A stretch of 64,000 nucleotides of DNA from positions 1-64,000 of the forward strand of contig JAVTVY010019592.1 of NCBI GenBank assembly GCA_036873755.1, read 5' to 3'. This DNA is from Hanleya hanleyi (lineage: Eukaryota > Mollusca > Polyplacophora > Lepidopleurida > Hanleyidae). Position numbers and translations under genes: made by a program. Below the pieces are notes generated by a model, which did no database searches, was not told the origin of the DNA, and worked only from the letters and a program-made list of their open reading frames with translations. Of the stretch, positions 1 to 10,880 are shown piece by piece; position 1 is the first letter of the stretch, and every line of letters starts with the position of its first letter.

Positions 1-520
1 AAAACGCGAGTGCACCCTGGCAATCTAGAGGTAGTTTTCCTGCGACTGAATTTTTCTCGCAAATATGGCTACAATGGAAAAGCCTTGACCTTGGTCCTTA
101 TTTGGGGATACCACGTGTTTACACAAGTCGTCACATAGTGCGGGGATACCCTAGAGGACAAAGGGGTCTTCCGTTATGTATAACAATAAAACGGACCCTG
201 CTTCGACTAAACTGAAATAAAGTCAACCCGATCAGGACAAATTTAGTCATTTCTTCCTTTCCATATTCTTTACAAATTCATCAATACTAATATTTGCAGC
301 AGTAATTTTTAGTTCATCCCTCCTCACAAGGAACTTAATCTGTTATAACGGAAGACCCCTTTGTCCTCTAGGGTATCCCGCACTATGTGACGACTTGTGT
401 AAACACGTGGTATCCCCAAATAAGGACCAAGGTCAAGGCTTTTCCATTGTAGCCATATTTGCGAGAAAAATTCAGTCGCAGGAAAACTACCTCTAGATTG
501 CCAGGGTGCACTCGCGTTTT
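1..520. repeat. Foldback element: inverted repeat with ~177-bp arms
   Basis: Positions 1-177 and 345-520 are near-perfect reverse complements (starting AAAACGCGAGTGCACC and ending in its complement), separated by about 165 bp of unrelated sequence. One extra G in a G run near 142 is the clearest difference seen. The left arm starts at the window edge, so the outer boundary and any target-site duplication cannot be judged. No coding capacity is visible, so a non-autonomous foldback or MITE-like element is the best reading. Confidence 0.85.
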
Positions 521-1291
521 ATCAGACCTGTCAGAGTTGGGAAATACGTGATATGAATGCAGTAGGTACTGGTCTTTTGAAATATCAAGGTGAGTGGGCA
601 GGGAAATTCTTTATTTTTTCATATTGGGCCGTTTTTCCCGCTGATATGTTGGCGGTGGTAATTCGATTTGTGTTTACTATGAAAGCCTACGGGACTACCA
701 TGGCTGGTCAGTAAACAACAGCATATTAAAAGAGAAAGCCTGGTGTCACGTTATACTGGACTACACTTCAGGCCCATATGCAGGATTTCTAGCGAGGGGA
801 GGGGGGGGGGGTGCGATTTCATATAAAGTGAATCCAAGCAATGCGCGCTACAACGCGCCACACTAGCCACCACCCCCCGCCCCAGGAAAAAAAAATGAAA
901 TTCTAGACTTCATTTGGCGCATTCTAGCGCCTTCTAAGGGGAAAATACTGCTGTAATATAACTGCTGATGTGTTGTTTTTACAGAGTCCAAAAACGTGAA
1001 AATAACTTACAAGTATGAACCATATGGGGAAACATAAACAACAAGAACGGTCGTTAATTCAGGTAAAAATACAAGCAATACTAGCACGGATTTATTTCAC
1101 TATTAATCATCACTGTTGTATTGTGTTGTTGGACGATGATTACACGAGAAATATAACATTGGTAAATTATTTTCCGGTGAGACCAATCACTCCGTTGAAG
1201 TGAGTACAATGATTCATGTTCCAACGAAGGCCAAGGTGAATACTTGTTTTTTTTTTCTGGAACATTTAACATACATGTATTAATCACCGGA
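521..1291. other. Non-coding stretch, no gene seen
   Basis: Contains a G-rich run near 795-811. Only short open frames without recognisable motifs are present. Confidence 0.5.
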
Positions 1292-1423
1292 TTAGATGCT
1301 GCCAGCCATTACGTCCCTGATAAGAGACCTTACATGTCGTCATTTCGAACAAAATTATTAGATGCTGCCAGCCATTACGTCCCTGATAAGAGACCTTACA
1401 TGTCGTCATTTCGAACAAAATTA
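1292..1423. repeat. 66-bp tandem duplication (two copies)
   Basis: The unit beginning TTAGATGCTGCCAGCC occupies 1292-1357 and is repeated without visible change at 1358-1423. The identity suggests a recent duplication or slippage event. No gene is associated with it. Confidence 0.9.
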
Positions 1424-1958
1424 CGTCACAGGAAAAGCTTTGTTCATTGATTGAATGTAACGTAACATTTTTGCGGTAAAGGGGCCTACATTACTTTCCA
1501 TAAAATACCACGTGACGGTGAGTGGACCGATCGCGCACCAACGTTCATGTGATAAATGATAGCATCTAAGTTTATTAACGCTTCTGAAGATAGTTCAGAG
1601 AAATGGGGCTGTCACTTTGAAAAGAGATAATACAGAGAAACTGGACTGACACTTTGCAAAGTAATCCTGAATATACCGCGTAACCGTAGGGCGGACCAAA
1701 AGTCAACTTTGTGCGAGTGGGGGGGGGGGGGGGGGGGGGGGTGTAACCTTACTTCGTTTTGATACCATGACATATGACATCGAATGGAAATACATTGCCT
1801 CTATTATATCACCAAGAAAAAAGTTTTGATGGTTTGTGCTATGCTAGTGAGAAATTTTAAACCAATTTTCAGTCACAGGAGTTTCACTTGACCTTAAGAA
1901 TACGAAAGTTGTATCCAGCTTCTATGGGGAAAAAGTTGCCTGGTTGAGATCACTATTT
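1424..1958. other. Non-coding stretch with long poly-G run
   Basis: A run of about 22 G lies at roughly 1720-1741. Nothing gene-like was found. Confidence 0.5.
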
Positions 1959-2465
1959 GGCCTGCATATATGCTTCATTTACGCCTTTATTGCACAGTAT
2001 AAGCAAATCCATCGATTCGTTGAAAACTTACAGCTGAACACTGTTTATTGAAAGGTTCTTCCGAAAATCTGATTCATTGAATTTTTCCACGCCTTGTCAG
2101 TCTCTTGATAATTCCTTCACAATGGCAGAGAGTATGGTCATGAAAGTTCACCCATGCACTTGTCAATTTTGACACGTGGAAGGAAATAAGAAGAAGAAAA
2201 AAAAACTAAAAAAATAAAATATGTTGTGCTTTGCTTTGACCATATATGCTGAAAATTTGCCCACTTGTCATTCTCGATACGAGGAAGATATTGAAACAAA
2301 AACAAACATTATAGTCAATTAAATGTCCATCGGGCCTGGATATATGCTTCATTTACGCCTTTATTGCAAAGTATAAGCAAATCCATCGATTCGTTGAAAA
2401 CTTACAGCTGAGCACTGTTTATTGAAAGGGGGTTCTTCCGAAAATCTGATTTATAGAATTTTTCA
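1959..2465. repeat. Direct repeat, two ~130-bp copies
   Basis: Sequence at 1959-2086 recurs at 2333-2465 with few changes (shared core TATATGCTTCATTTACGCCT). The second copy has extra G residues before TTCTTCCG. Between and after them, 2250-2296 is also inverted at about 2785-2845 (GATACGAGGAAGATATTG and its complement), so the area is a composite repeat. Confidence 0.75.
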
Positions 2466-2998
2466 GTTGAGTATAAGAGCCCCAAATTCCGCATCAAATT
2501 GATTTGCAAGTGTCAAACAATAGTACTTGACCACTAATCTTCCAAATGTAAAACCTACAGGTGAAAATATTAACCAAATCATTCTCAATATTAATTTGTT
2601 TTATTTCATATTCTATGATTTATCACATGGATTTGACTTTAAAAGCTACTGGGCTAATATCACTTCGGTTGTATTGTTCAGTTTGATGCCGCATTTGGAT
2701 TTCTCATGCTGGGTTAAGCATTCCCATTGACTAAAATTTTATGCAAGATAAATATATATATGTATATTCTTCACGTGTTTCTTATTTCAATATCTTCCTC
2801 GTATCAAAATTGACAAGTGGGAGAATTTTCAACACTACGCTATTTGGCCAAAGCAACGTCAACAAGACATGCTTTATCTACATATTGTAAGTCTCATCAT
2901 CATCATCATCATCATCGATAGATTCAATTGGTGACTTGTCAAGATCTATTTATTTATGTTTACACAGTTTCAGTTTTCCTAGTGCATGAAGACGTGAA

Positions 2999-3271
2999 AT
3001 GGAAGATTTAACAATAAAAGTGGAACCTGATGATCAAGATACCGCTTCAATGATACAGGATGAGATTTTCAGATATTCAAAAGAAAATCTGCCTACAAAA
3101 ACAGAGGCAGAGTGCGAAATGAAAACTGAAATTGCCGCCACTCTGACAGGGGCAATAAGCATGGAAGTCGAAACAGCTACATGTATGACGAAAATGGAAC
3201 TAGCTACCATGCTTGACGTGGCTGGACTTCCAGCCAATGACTCGCATATTGAAACTAAACCATTTAAACAA
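2999..3271 (+). CDS. C2H2 zinc-finger protein, exon 1 (acidic N-terminal region)
   Basis: Encodes 91 residues starting MEDLTIKVEPDD. The region is acidic, with a KVEP motif of the kind often seen N-terminal to zinc-finger arrays. The ATG at 2999 follows an in-frame TGA at 2987-2989, which fixes the start. A likely splice acceptor (TTTTCCTAG) ends at 2982, implying an upstream 5' UTR exon. The exon ends at a good donor, CAA|GTAAGT, at 3271/3272, exactly on a codon boundary. The acceptor at 6743 is also in phase 0, so this joins the zinc-finger exon without a frame change. Beyond the donor the frame runs on only to 3355. Function is inferred from the joined exon; no domain is recognised here. 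Confidence 0.75.
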
Positions 3272-3670
3272 GTAAGTTGTGATTCGACATACTTTCTGGG
3301 AATTATAGATATATTTCAGAATCATTTTTCTTCAGGAGAAATATTGTTAAGATAGATGTATATATATTTCAAATTACTCTGGGGAGAAAGATCAGAGACC
3401 TTACATTATCATGTTGTTCTCAACACAGGTATGCCTTATTGCTAGAAAGTGAGTTAAAACGGTTATTCCTAGTTATTCTATTATGTAAACTCTTGAAACA
3501 GAAGTGTTGTAGCTAGCCCTGTAAGAGTGTCTGCTGTGAACTTAGAACAATTTCTCACAGAAAGTATTCAGCGAGTTGCTTATCAAGTGTCATGGTTGCT
3601 GGTTTTCAACGTTGAAACGTTGAAAGTTACTCCCAAATACTTGAAGATCAGTCACTGTTGATACCTAACA
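3272..3670. other. Intron of zinc-finger gene, proximal part
   Basis: Begins with the GTAAGT donor. Ordinary AT-rich intron sequence with no further motif seen. Confidence 0.6.
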
Positions 3671-5228
3671 AAATAGCTGTAACACTCCAGTATTGTGTGT
3701 GTAATCCAATAGCTGTAACACTCCAGTATTGTGTGTGTAATCCAATAGCTGTAACACTCCAGTATTGTGTGTGTAGTCCAATAGCTGTAACACTCCAGTA
3801 TTGTGTGTGTAATCCAATAGCTGTAACACTCCAGTAGTGTGTGTGTAATCCAATAGCTGTAACACTCCAGTATTGTGTGTGTAATCCAATAGCTGTAACA
3901 CTCCAGTAGTGTGTGTGTAATCCAATAGCTGTAACACTCCAGTATTGTGTGTGTAATCCAATAGCTGTAACACTCCAGTATTGTGTGTGTAATCCAATAG
4001 CTGTAACACTCCAGTATTGTGTGTGTGTAATCCAATAGCTGTAACACTCCAGTATTGTGTGTGTAATCCAATAGCTGTAACACTCCAGTATTTAGTGTGT
4101 GTAATCCAATAGCTGTAACACTCCAGTATTTAGTGTGTGTAATCCAATAGCTGTAACACTCCAGTATTGTCTGTGTAATCCAATAGCTGTAACACTCCAG
4201 TATTGTGTGTGTAATCCAATAGCTGTAACACTCCAGTATTGTGTGTGTAATCCAATAGCTGTAACACTCCAGTATTGTGTGTGTAATCCAATAGCTGTAA
4301 CACTCCAGTATTGTGTGTGTAATCCAATAGCTGTAACACTCCAGTAGTGTGTGTGTAATCCAATAGCTGTAACACTCCAGTATTGTGTGTGTAATCCAAT
4401 AGCTGTAACACTCCAGTATTGTGTGTGTAATCCAATAGCTGTAACACTCCAGTATTGTGTGTGTAATCCAATAGCTGTAACACTCCAGTATTGTGTGTGT
4501 AATCCAATAGCTGTAACACTCCAGTATTGTGTGTGTAATCCAATAGCTGTAACACTCCAGTATTGTGTGTGTAATCCAATAGCTGTAACACTCCAGTATT
4601 GTGTGTGTAATCCAATAGCTGTAACACTCCAGTAGTGTGTGTGTAATCCAATAGCTGTAACACTCCAGTATTGTGTGTGTAATCCAATAGCTGTAACACT
4701 CCAGTAGTGTGTGTGTAATCCAATAGCTGTAACACTCCAGTATTGTGTGTGTAATCCAATAGCTGTAACACTCCAGTATTGTGTGTGTAATCCAATAGCT
4801 GTAACACTCCAGTATTGTGTGTGTAATCCAATAGCTGTAACACTCCAGTATTGTGTGTGTAATCCAATAGCTGTAACACTCCAATATTGTGTGTGTAATC
4901 CAATAGCTGTAACACTCCAGTATTGTGTGTGTAATCCAATAGCTGTAACACTCCAGTATTGTGTGTGTAATCCAATAGCTGTAACACTCCAGTATTGTGT
5001 GTGTAATCCAATAGCTGTAACACTCCAGTATTGTGTGTGTAATCCAATAGCTGTAACACTCCAGTATTGTGTGTGTAATCCAATAGCTGTAACACTCCAG
5101 TATTGTGTGTGTAATCCAATAGCTGTAACACTCCAGTATTGTGTGTGTAATCCAATAGCTGTAACACTCCAGTATTGTGTGTGTAATCCAATAGCTGTAA
5201 CACTCCAGTAGTGTGTGTGTAATCCAAT
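3671..5228. repeat. 36-bp minisatellite, ~43 copies, inside intron
   Basis: The 36-bp unit (core AATAGCTGTAACACTCCAGT, then ATTGTGTGTGTAATCC) repeats about 43 times. Common variants are TAGTGTG for TATTGTG and occasional length changes near 4018, 4090 and 4130. Because 36 is divisible by three, frames stay open on both strands (about 558 codons on the minus strand), but these are periodic artefacts. There are no unique spacers, so this is not a CRISPR array. Confidence 0.97.
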
Positions 5229-5329
5229 ACATACATGTTATAAGATGTAGGATGTTACATGTATGAGATGATTCGTCACCATGATCACTAGGAAAATCTT
5301 GTAAAGAAGATAGTAGATAGGGTGGCATA

Positions 5330-6030
5330 CACTGTAAACGTAGGTGTTAACTTATTGAACGCCTAAATTGTAACACTTATTAAACGCGTAACTGTGTTCA
5401 AATTATTAACTTCCAAGTTCAATTTGGAATAACGCAGGTATTCAAATGCAGAACGCATTGTTGAACAATTTTAAAACTTATGTTAGAGTTTAGAATGTGA
5501 TTGTCCAAACTTTGAATACGTGTGATAAAGTTGTTCAATAATGCGTTCTGCATTTGAATACCTGCTTTAATGCTTTGAATGTTAAAGTTCAGAATTGAAG
5601 ATGGAAGTTAACAATTTGAACAAGAAAGTGAACAATTTGAAAAAGAAAGTGAACAATTTGAACAAGAAAGTTAACAATTTGAACCAGAAAGTTAACAGTT
5701 TGAACCAGAAAGTTAACAATTTGAACGAGAAAGTTAACAATTTGAACAAGAAAGTTAACAATTTGAACGAGAAAGTTAACAATTTGAACAAGAAAGTTAA
5801 CAATTTGAACGAGAAAGTTAACAATTTGAACGAGAAATGAGAAAGTTAACAATTTGAACAAGAAAGTTAACAATTTGAACGAGAAAGTTAACAATTTGAA
5901 CAAGAAAGTTAACAATTTGAATGAGAAAGTTAACAATTTGAACCAGAAAGTTAACAATTTGAACACAGTTATGCATCCAATAAATGTTACAATTTAGGAT
6001 TTCAATAAGTTCACACCTAAGTTTACAGTG
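5330..6030. mobile_element. TA-flanked foldback/MITE-like element with amplified internal motif
   Basis: The ends are inverted repeats: CACTGTAAACGTAGGTGTTA at 5330 and its near-complement ending GTTTACAGTG at 6030, similar over about 50 bp. Both sides are flanked by TA (5328-5329 and 6031-6032), as expected for Tc1/mariner-like insertion. A second inverted pair lies inside (5434-5468 with 5531-5565). The interior is an amplified 21-bp minisatellite whose core resembles the sub-terminal sequence GTTAACTTATTGAAC. There is no transposase frame, so it is non-autonomous. Confidence 0.75.
5604..5963. repeat. 21-bp minisatellite GTTAACAATTTGAAC(A/G)AGAAA
   Basis: About 17 tandem units with alternating ACAAG, ACGAG and ACCAG variants, inside the foldback element. 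One frame reads as a repeating VNNLNKK/VNNLNEK heptad that mimics a coiled coil, but it lies in an intron and is set by the repeat period. Confidence 0.93.
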
Positions 6031-6120
6031 TATGAAAAACTCCATCAAGACTGATTTTCACAGCACAGGTATTGACAGCTAAAACAACAGCTGATCAATT
6101 CTCATGTAATTCAATGCCTC

Positions 6121-6236
6121 TGTACTCACAGCACGTGTTAGTTGTGGTGACATCAGAACGACATTTCTGGCACTCGACACATATTAGAACCCTGGCTATT
6201 TCGACGCGTTTTTCTCTCCACACGTCATGTCGCATG
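6121..6236. repeat. Dispersed ~115-bp repeat, copy 1
   Basis: Shares a long block with 23,892-24,004 (for example TACTCACAGCAC, then CCTGGCTATTTC, then CTCTCCACACGTCATGTC). Family unknown; no coding features. Confidence 0.75.
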
Positions 6237-6743
6237 CTATGTAAATGCACTAATGTAGTGTTAATAAAGTAAAAGAAATATTTTTGTAACTTTGCATAAT
6301 AATCTGTGCTCTGTTCAAAGTAAATACTCAAGTTTCATTATGTTAATGCTCACAGTCTAAAGTGACCTAAAACAGCGTCGACTGAAGTTTGAAATAGTTT
6401 TTTGTCTGTTTTTGACTTTTCGCATATAGTTTAGGATGGATTTGTTTATCTAGTCTAAAATATGACACCTTGAACCAAAACGAATCTAAAGTTTTCGAAG
6501 TCGACATATCTGCCGTGCTATAACATAGAACTATTATTTTGTTTATTTAGGTGTCCTATTTTGCTTACATTAAAATCTCCAAGCTATAATGCACAGGAAA
6601 AATACCCCCCCCCCCCCCACACACGAAAACACAATTTTAAAAGTCAGTTGATGCTGTTTTTTGTGACTTTTGAGCCTGGGCTTTAAAAGTATCTTACTGA
6701 TATATCTGAGGACGTTTGATTATTGGTTGGTTTCTTGTTTTAG
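6237..6743. other. Intron of zinc-finger gene, distal part
   Basis: Contains a poly-C run near 6605-6618 and the motif AAAATATGACACCTTGAACC near 6458, which recurs at 15,868 and inverted at 15,950. Ends in a strong polypyrimidine/acceptor signal, TTTCTTGTTTTAG, at 6743. Confidence 0.6.
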
Positions 6744-7928
6744 GATAATTCAGACAACTATACAGTGGCTGACAAGATGACCATGGGACCAGACAGACCG
6801 TATCCAGTGACCTTGTACCGGGTTAATCACAAATTGAGGAGCAATGCTGAGATAAACATTGCACATATTCTGGAATCAGCTACTGGTCATTCTGAAGCAA
6901 TTAGAGACATCGTAAAATCCAGAGAAGTCTCACCCAAGTCACCGTCAGCACTTGTTAAATTACATCCACATGAAAGTGACAACAAATCAAGAGGGGCAGA
7001 TTGCTCTGTAAGCAACTGTAGTGTAAAGTTTCACGAAGAAATGCATACTGGAGATGTGCCATACAAATGCTCACGTTGTCCATATATCTGCAAAACACGT
7101 GGTCTCCTAAAGCAGCATAAAATAACTCATACTGGTGAAAAGTCATTCAAATGTCAACTGTGCCTCTTCAGCTGTAATCATAGTGGACACCTAAGGCGAC
7201 ATGAAAGAACTCATGCTGGTGAAAAGTCATTCAAATGTCAACTGTGCCTCTTCAGCTGTAATCATAGTGGACACCTAAAGCGACACGAAAGAACTCATAC
7301 TGGTGAAAAGCCATTCAAATGCTCAATATGCCCATTCAGCTGTAAACAGAGTGTAAACCTAAGGCGACATGAAATAACTCATACCGGTGAAAAGTCATTC
7401 AAATGCTCAATTTGCCCATTCAGCTGTAATCAGAGTGGACACCTAAGGGAACATGAAAGAAAACATACTGGTGAAAATCCATATAAATGTTCACTGTGCT
7501 CATTCAGCTGCAAACAGAGGGGGTACCTAAGGCTACATGAAATAACTCATACTGGTGAAAAGCCATTCAAATGTCCACTGTGCCTATTCAGCTGTAATCA
7601 GAGTGGAGACCTAAGACAACATGAAAGAACTCATACTGGCGAGAAGCCATTCAAATGCTCAATATGCCCATTCAGCTGTAATCACAGTGGACACCTAAGG
7701 CGACATGAAATAACTCATACGGGTGGAAAACCATTCAAATGCCCACGGTGCCCTTATAACTGTAAAAGTAGTGACAATCTGAAACGACATTTTGATTGGT
7801 TAGTGTCCAAATTTGATCAGTCATTTCTGATCACTGACCCTTATTTCCGCCCCTGTAAAATAGTTTTGACTCTAAGCGTGCTACATTTATTCAAATTTGG
7901 TCCTAGGTTTATTGGTGTCTTGGTGTAA
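6744..7928 (+). CDS. C2H2 zinc-finger protein, exon 2 (nine-finger array, last finger broken)
   Basis: Follows the acceptor TTTTAG at 6743 in phase 0 with exon 1; the joined product is about 485 residues. A degenerate finger (CSVSNC) precedes nine C2H2 units spaced 28 residues apart with HTGEKPFKC linkers, at about residues 198-445 of the joined protein. The fingers are very alike (FKCSICPFSCN, then HLRRHE), pointing to recent internal duplication. Such proteins are typically nuclear DNA-binding regulators; the target is unknown. The ninth finger keeps both cysteines and the first histidine, then reads FDWLV and ends 43 codons later at 7928, because a retrotransposon was inserted at 7791. The C-terminus is therefore transposon-derived unless an alternative donor (G|GTTAGT at 7799) is used. 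Confidence 0.85.
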   Translation, partial: DNSDNYTVADKMTMGPDRPYPVTLYRVNHKLRSNAEINIAHILESATGHSEAIRDIVKSREVSPKSPSALVKLHPHESDNKSRGADCSVSNCSVKFHEEMHTGDVPYKCSRCPYICKTRGLLKQHKITHTGEKSFKCQLCLFSCNHSGHLRRHERTHAGEKSFKCQLCLFSCNHSGHLKRHERTHTGEKPFKCSICPFSCKQSVNLRRHEITHTGEKSFKCSICPFSCNQSGHLREHERKHTGENPYKCSLCSFSCKQRGYLRLHEITHTGEKPFKCPLCLFSCNQSGDLRQHERTHTGEKPFKCSICPFSCNHSGHLRRHEITHTGGKPFKCPRCPYNCKSSDNLKRHFDWLVSKFDQSFLITDPYFRPCKIVLTLSVLHLFKFGPRFIGVLV

Positions 7929-10880
7929 CCATATGGTATTAAATGGTAGAGTGATAGTCAGTAGATTTGATGTAAGCTAGTAAGGTGGAGTATACTTTGT
8001 TTATAAGAGGTGGTTTAGGATTTAATATAGAAGCCAACGACAGAGGGACATTTAAGTTTTTGAGTTCGTTTTCCAGTGTTCGGCGATAGAGGTCATGTTT
8101 TGGGCATTTGAGTATAAAATGTTCTATCGTTTCTTCTTCGTTGTTGCATGAAGTGCATAGTGGTGATGTGTTTTTTATTAGCTTAGATAAGTGAGATTTT
8201 AGTCCTGTTTTGCCTAGTCTTAATCTTGTGATGATGCGGTCGTCACGTTTACTGTCTAGCTGGAATCCAAAACTCCTTCTTTTCCCCTTATCTAGAATAC
8301 TATGTAGCCATCTACCTCGGTTTTCTTCGTTCCATTCCTTCTCCCATTTACTATCTATTCTGGTTTTAATGATAGAATTCAGTTCTTTGGTTCCTAGTCC
8401 TATATGCACGTCAGGTGCAGTTTTGGTGAGGCTGTCTTTGGCTGTCCTATCAGCGGCTTCATTTCCCTAACGTCCACGTGGGCGGGAATCCAAGCTAAAA
8501 TGGCGTCAATGTCATTGTCTCGTATTTGTGTGCATAAAATTTCTATTTCGTGTATGAGGTCAGGTCTGCTGTCAGATTTGGAGTTCTTTATAGATACCAG
8601 TCCGCTTAAGGAATCGCTAAGAATAACGGTGGAAACAGGTCGGTTCTGGAGAACCCATTCGAGGGCCTTGATTATGGCGACTAATTCAGTGGTGTATACA
8701 GACATATTGTCTGGTAGTTTGAAACCTTCGTGAATGTCAAGTTCTGGTATAACGAATGCAGAACCTGTATTGTGACTTGTGTTTTTGGAGCCGTCTGTAT
8801 ATATTTTCAAGCGATTTTTCCAATGTGTGTCAATATATTCGAGGGCAGTGACTCTTATATGCTCTGGGTTGTCCTGTTTGGTGATGTAGCTATGTATATT
8901 CGTGTCCACGTGTGGTGTGATTAGTTGCCATGGTGGTCTATTGACCTTGTCAGTGTCAGAGATACAAGAGATAGGGATGTCGTGTTCTTGGAATAGTCGT
9001 TCTATCGTGTAACCGAATGGTGCGGAGTCTTTTTCCCATTTCCTTTTAGGAATTCGTATTCGGTTTTTGGGCCAAAAATGTTGTGGCATGGGTGGTTTTC
9101 GCCCTTGGCTATTGTTTTCCCTGCATATTTCATTGACAGCTCTTCTCGTCTTAAGTGTAAGGGTTTTTCATTAGTTTCTATTTGTAGACTACATAATGCA
9201 GTTCCTTTGAACGCCCCGGTGGCTATTTTTAGGGCCGAATACTGAATGCTGTCTATTCTTTTCAAATGGGTCTTGCATGCTGATTGATACGCGATTGAAC
9301 CATAGTCTATTTTGGATCTGATGAGTGTTTGATATAATTTGATTAAGCTATGTTTATTGGCCCCCCAGTTGGTACCCGATACGCACCTCATAAGGTTCAG
9401 GTCCTTGTTACACCGAATAATTAATTGGTCGATGTGGTCTTTCCAAGTGAGTTTTCGGTCGAAGATCATACCTAGGTATTTGACACTATTCTTAAACTCG
9501 ATTTTCTGGCCTCCTAGTGATAGCGTGATGTCTGTGGTTTGTTTATTTGAGAATAGCACACCGGTAGTTTTGACAGCTGAAAATTTGAATCCCCATTTAT
9601 CGGCCCAGTCGCTGACTGTATTTAGTACCTTTTGCATTATACTTGTTAATTTTTTTATCGATCCGGCAGATTTCCACATGGCAGCATCATCAGCAAAAAG
9701 TGATTGTTCAATTTCAGGATGTTTTGTGTCAATTTCGTTGGCCAGGCCATTAATCAAAATGCCATAGCAATAACATAGACAAATTCACTGATCAAATTAA
9801 AAGCTCCTAATAACGAGCTCCGACCAAATTGTGTTCCCTTATTTCCAACCCTCGTTAACGAATGTTAACCGTCCGGTCTTCATGCAGGGGCAGAAGACTG
9901 GAGGTTATATGAAACATTCACAATCGGCTTTAACTATAATAATATTTTTATTTATAATATTTAGTACCTAATTATTTATTGATATTGATCATGTGTGACT
10001 TAGATCACGATAGTGCCAGTCGATGGCAAAAAATAACACCAGAAAACAAGAAACTACAAACTCCTCTATTCTTTGTAATACAGGCACAGCACACTGAAGA
10101 CCACAGACGAGTAAGACCAGCCATGAAACAGAACACCGATGACGACAAATATTATGAAACAGCACCAAATGGAGATAAACATGCATGAAGATCATCATCG
10201 TCGGACAACAAGAACGTCCAGAATACTCGACCCTGTACCACGCTAGACAGGCTACTACACCGAACTGAGCAACCAGAATACCAAATCCTAAACCACACAG
10301 ACATGCTACCCCATATATGACACCGAAATGACGCCTCAACACATATCATCCTTTGACTTTCACACAATATAGGACGTAGACCTGCCGTCCTGTCCCCCAA
10401 TACACACTCCAAGCAATTGTTACAGGCACAGATTTCTGGAAGAACCCACCCTGTTCCCAAGGGCGTCGTTAGGGAAGTCGATTCGAAAAATCCTGAAGAC
10501 GCCCATGGTTCTCCCAGTTTTTTTCTGGACGGCTTTGTGCGTACAAAGGGGTACCAAGACAAAGGAATCATCCACGCGATTAGACCAACAGTGAACTCAT
10601 ATTTACTAGTATAGCTTAACCCAAAAAACCCGAAAGAGACTTACGAACTTGTACATAGCGACTCTTATTTACTTCTATTTACATCTCCTGCTAATCTATT
10701 ATTGTTATTTATTATTTATTCATTTATTTATTTATTTATTTATTTATTTATATATTTAGCGCTGGAAAAGATATTAAAAGAAAACAAAGAAATGTACCGC
10801 GAAATCCAAATAAAACATTGAGTTGATGGGCCGCGAAATCCGAATGGGAAGCGGCCCTTAAACTACAATTTCAATCAATC
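7791..10880 (-). mobile_element. Non-LTR retrotransposon inserted in the zinc-finger exon
   Basis: The insert is bounded by AATCTGAAACGACAT (7776-7790) and AATCTAAAACGACAC (10,881-10,895), a 15-bp target duplication with two mismatches. The left part (7939-9775) carries RT, RNase H and a C-terminal zinc-knuckle region on the minus strand. The right part (about 9780-10,880) instead looks like a plus-strand 3' end: a (TTTA)n run at 10,695-10,755, AATAAA near 10,810 and a short (CAAT)n tail at 10,868-10,880. Opposite orientations within one target duplication suggest 5' inversion (twin priming). Two nested insertions are the alternative. Confidence 0.75.
7939..9775 (-). pseudogene. LINE ORF2 remnant: RT C-terminal part, RNase H, zinc-knuckle region
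   Basis: Read on the minus strand from 9757. The RT catalytic box appears as FADDAAMW, followed by RT fingers/thumb-type sequence (VKYLGMIFDRKLTWKDH). A RNase H domain follows in an overlapping frame (8400-9089) with YTDGSKN, TELVAI and LSDSLSG, matching the D-E-D catalytic residues. The WIPAH motif is present, but the sequence after it is shifted, with a stop near 8400. The last frame (7939-8409) carries a CTSCNNEEETIEHFILKC zinc-binding motif. At least two frameshifts separate the parts, and the 5' part of the RT is missing. An RNase H in the pol points to the I/Nimb/Jockey group rather than L1 or RTE. Confidence 0.85.

Noticed and set aside
3671..5228. Possible CRISPR array
   Set aside because: Units are contiguous with no unique spacers, and the context is eukaryotic.
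3652..5328. 558-codon open frame on the minus strand, plus long frames on the plus strand
   Set aside because: The 36-bp repeat keeps all frames periodic (12-residue unit). No start context, no non-repeat domain, and it lies in an intron.
5595..5840. Coiled-coil-like protein (VNNLNKK heptads)
   Set aside because: Translation of a 21-bp minisatellite inside a foldback element within an intron.
10152..10571. Minus-strand 139-codon frame
   Set aside because: Lies in the LINE right half opposite a plus-strand 3' UTR-like region; no motif.
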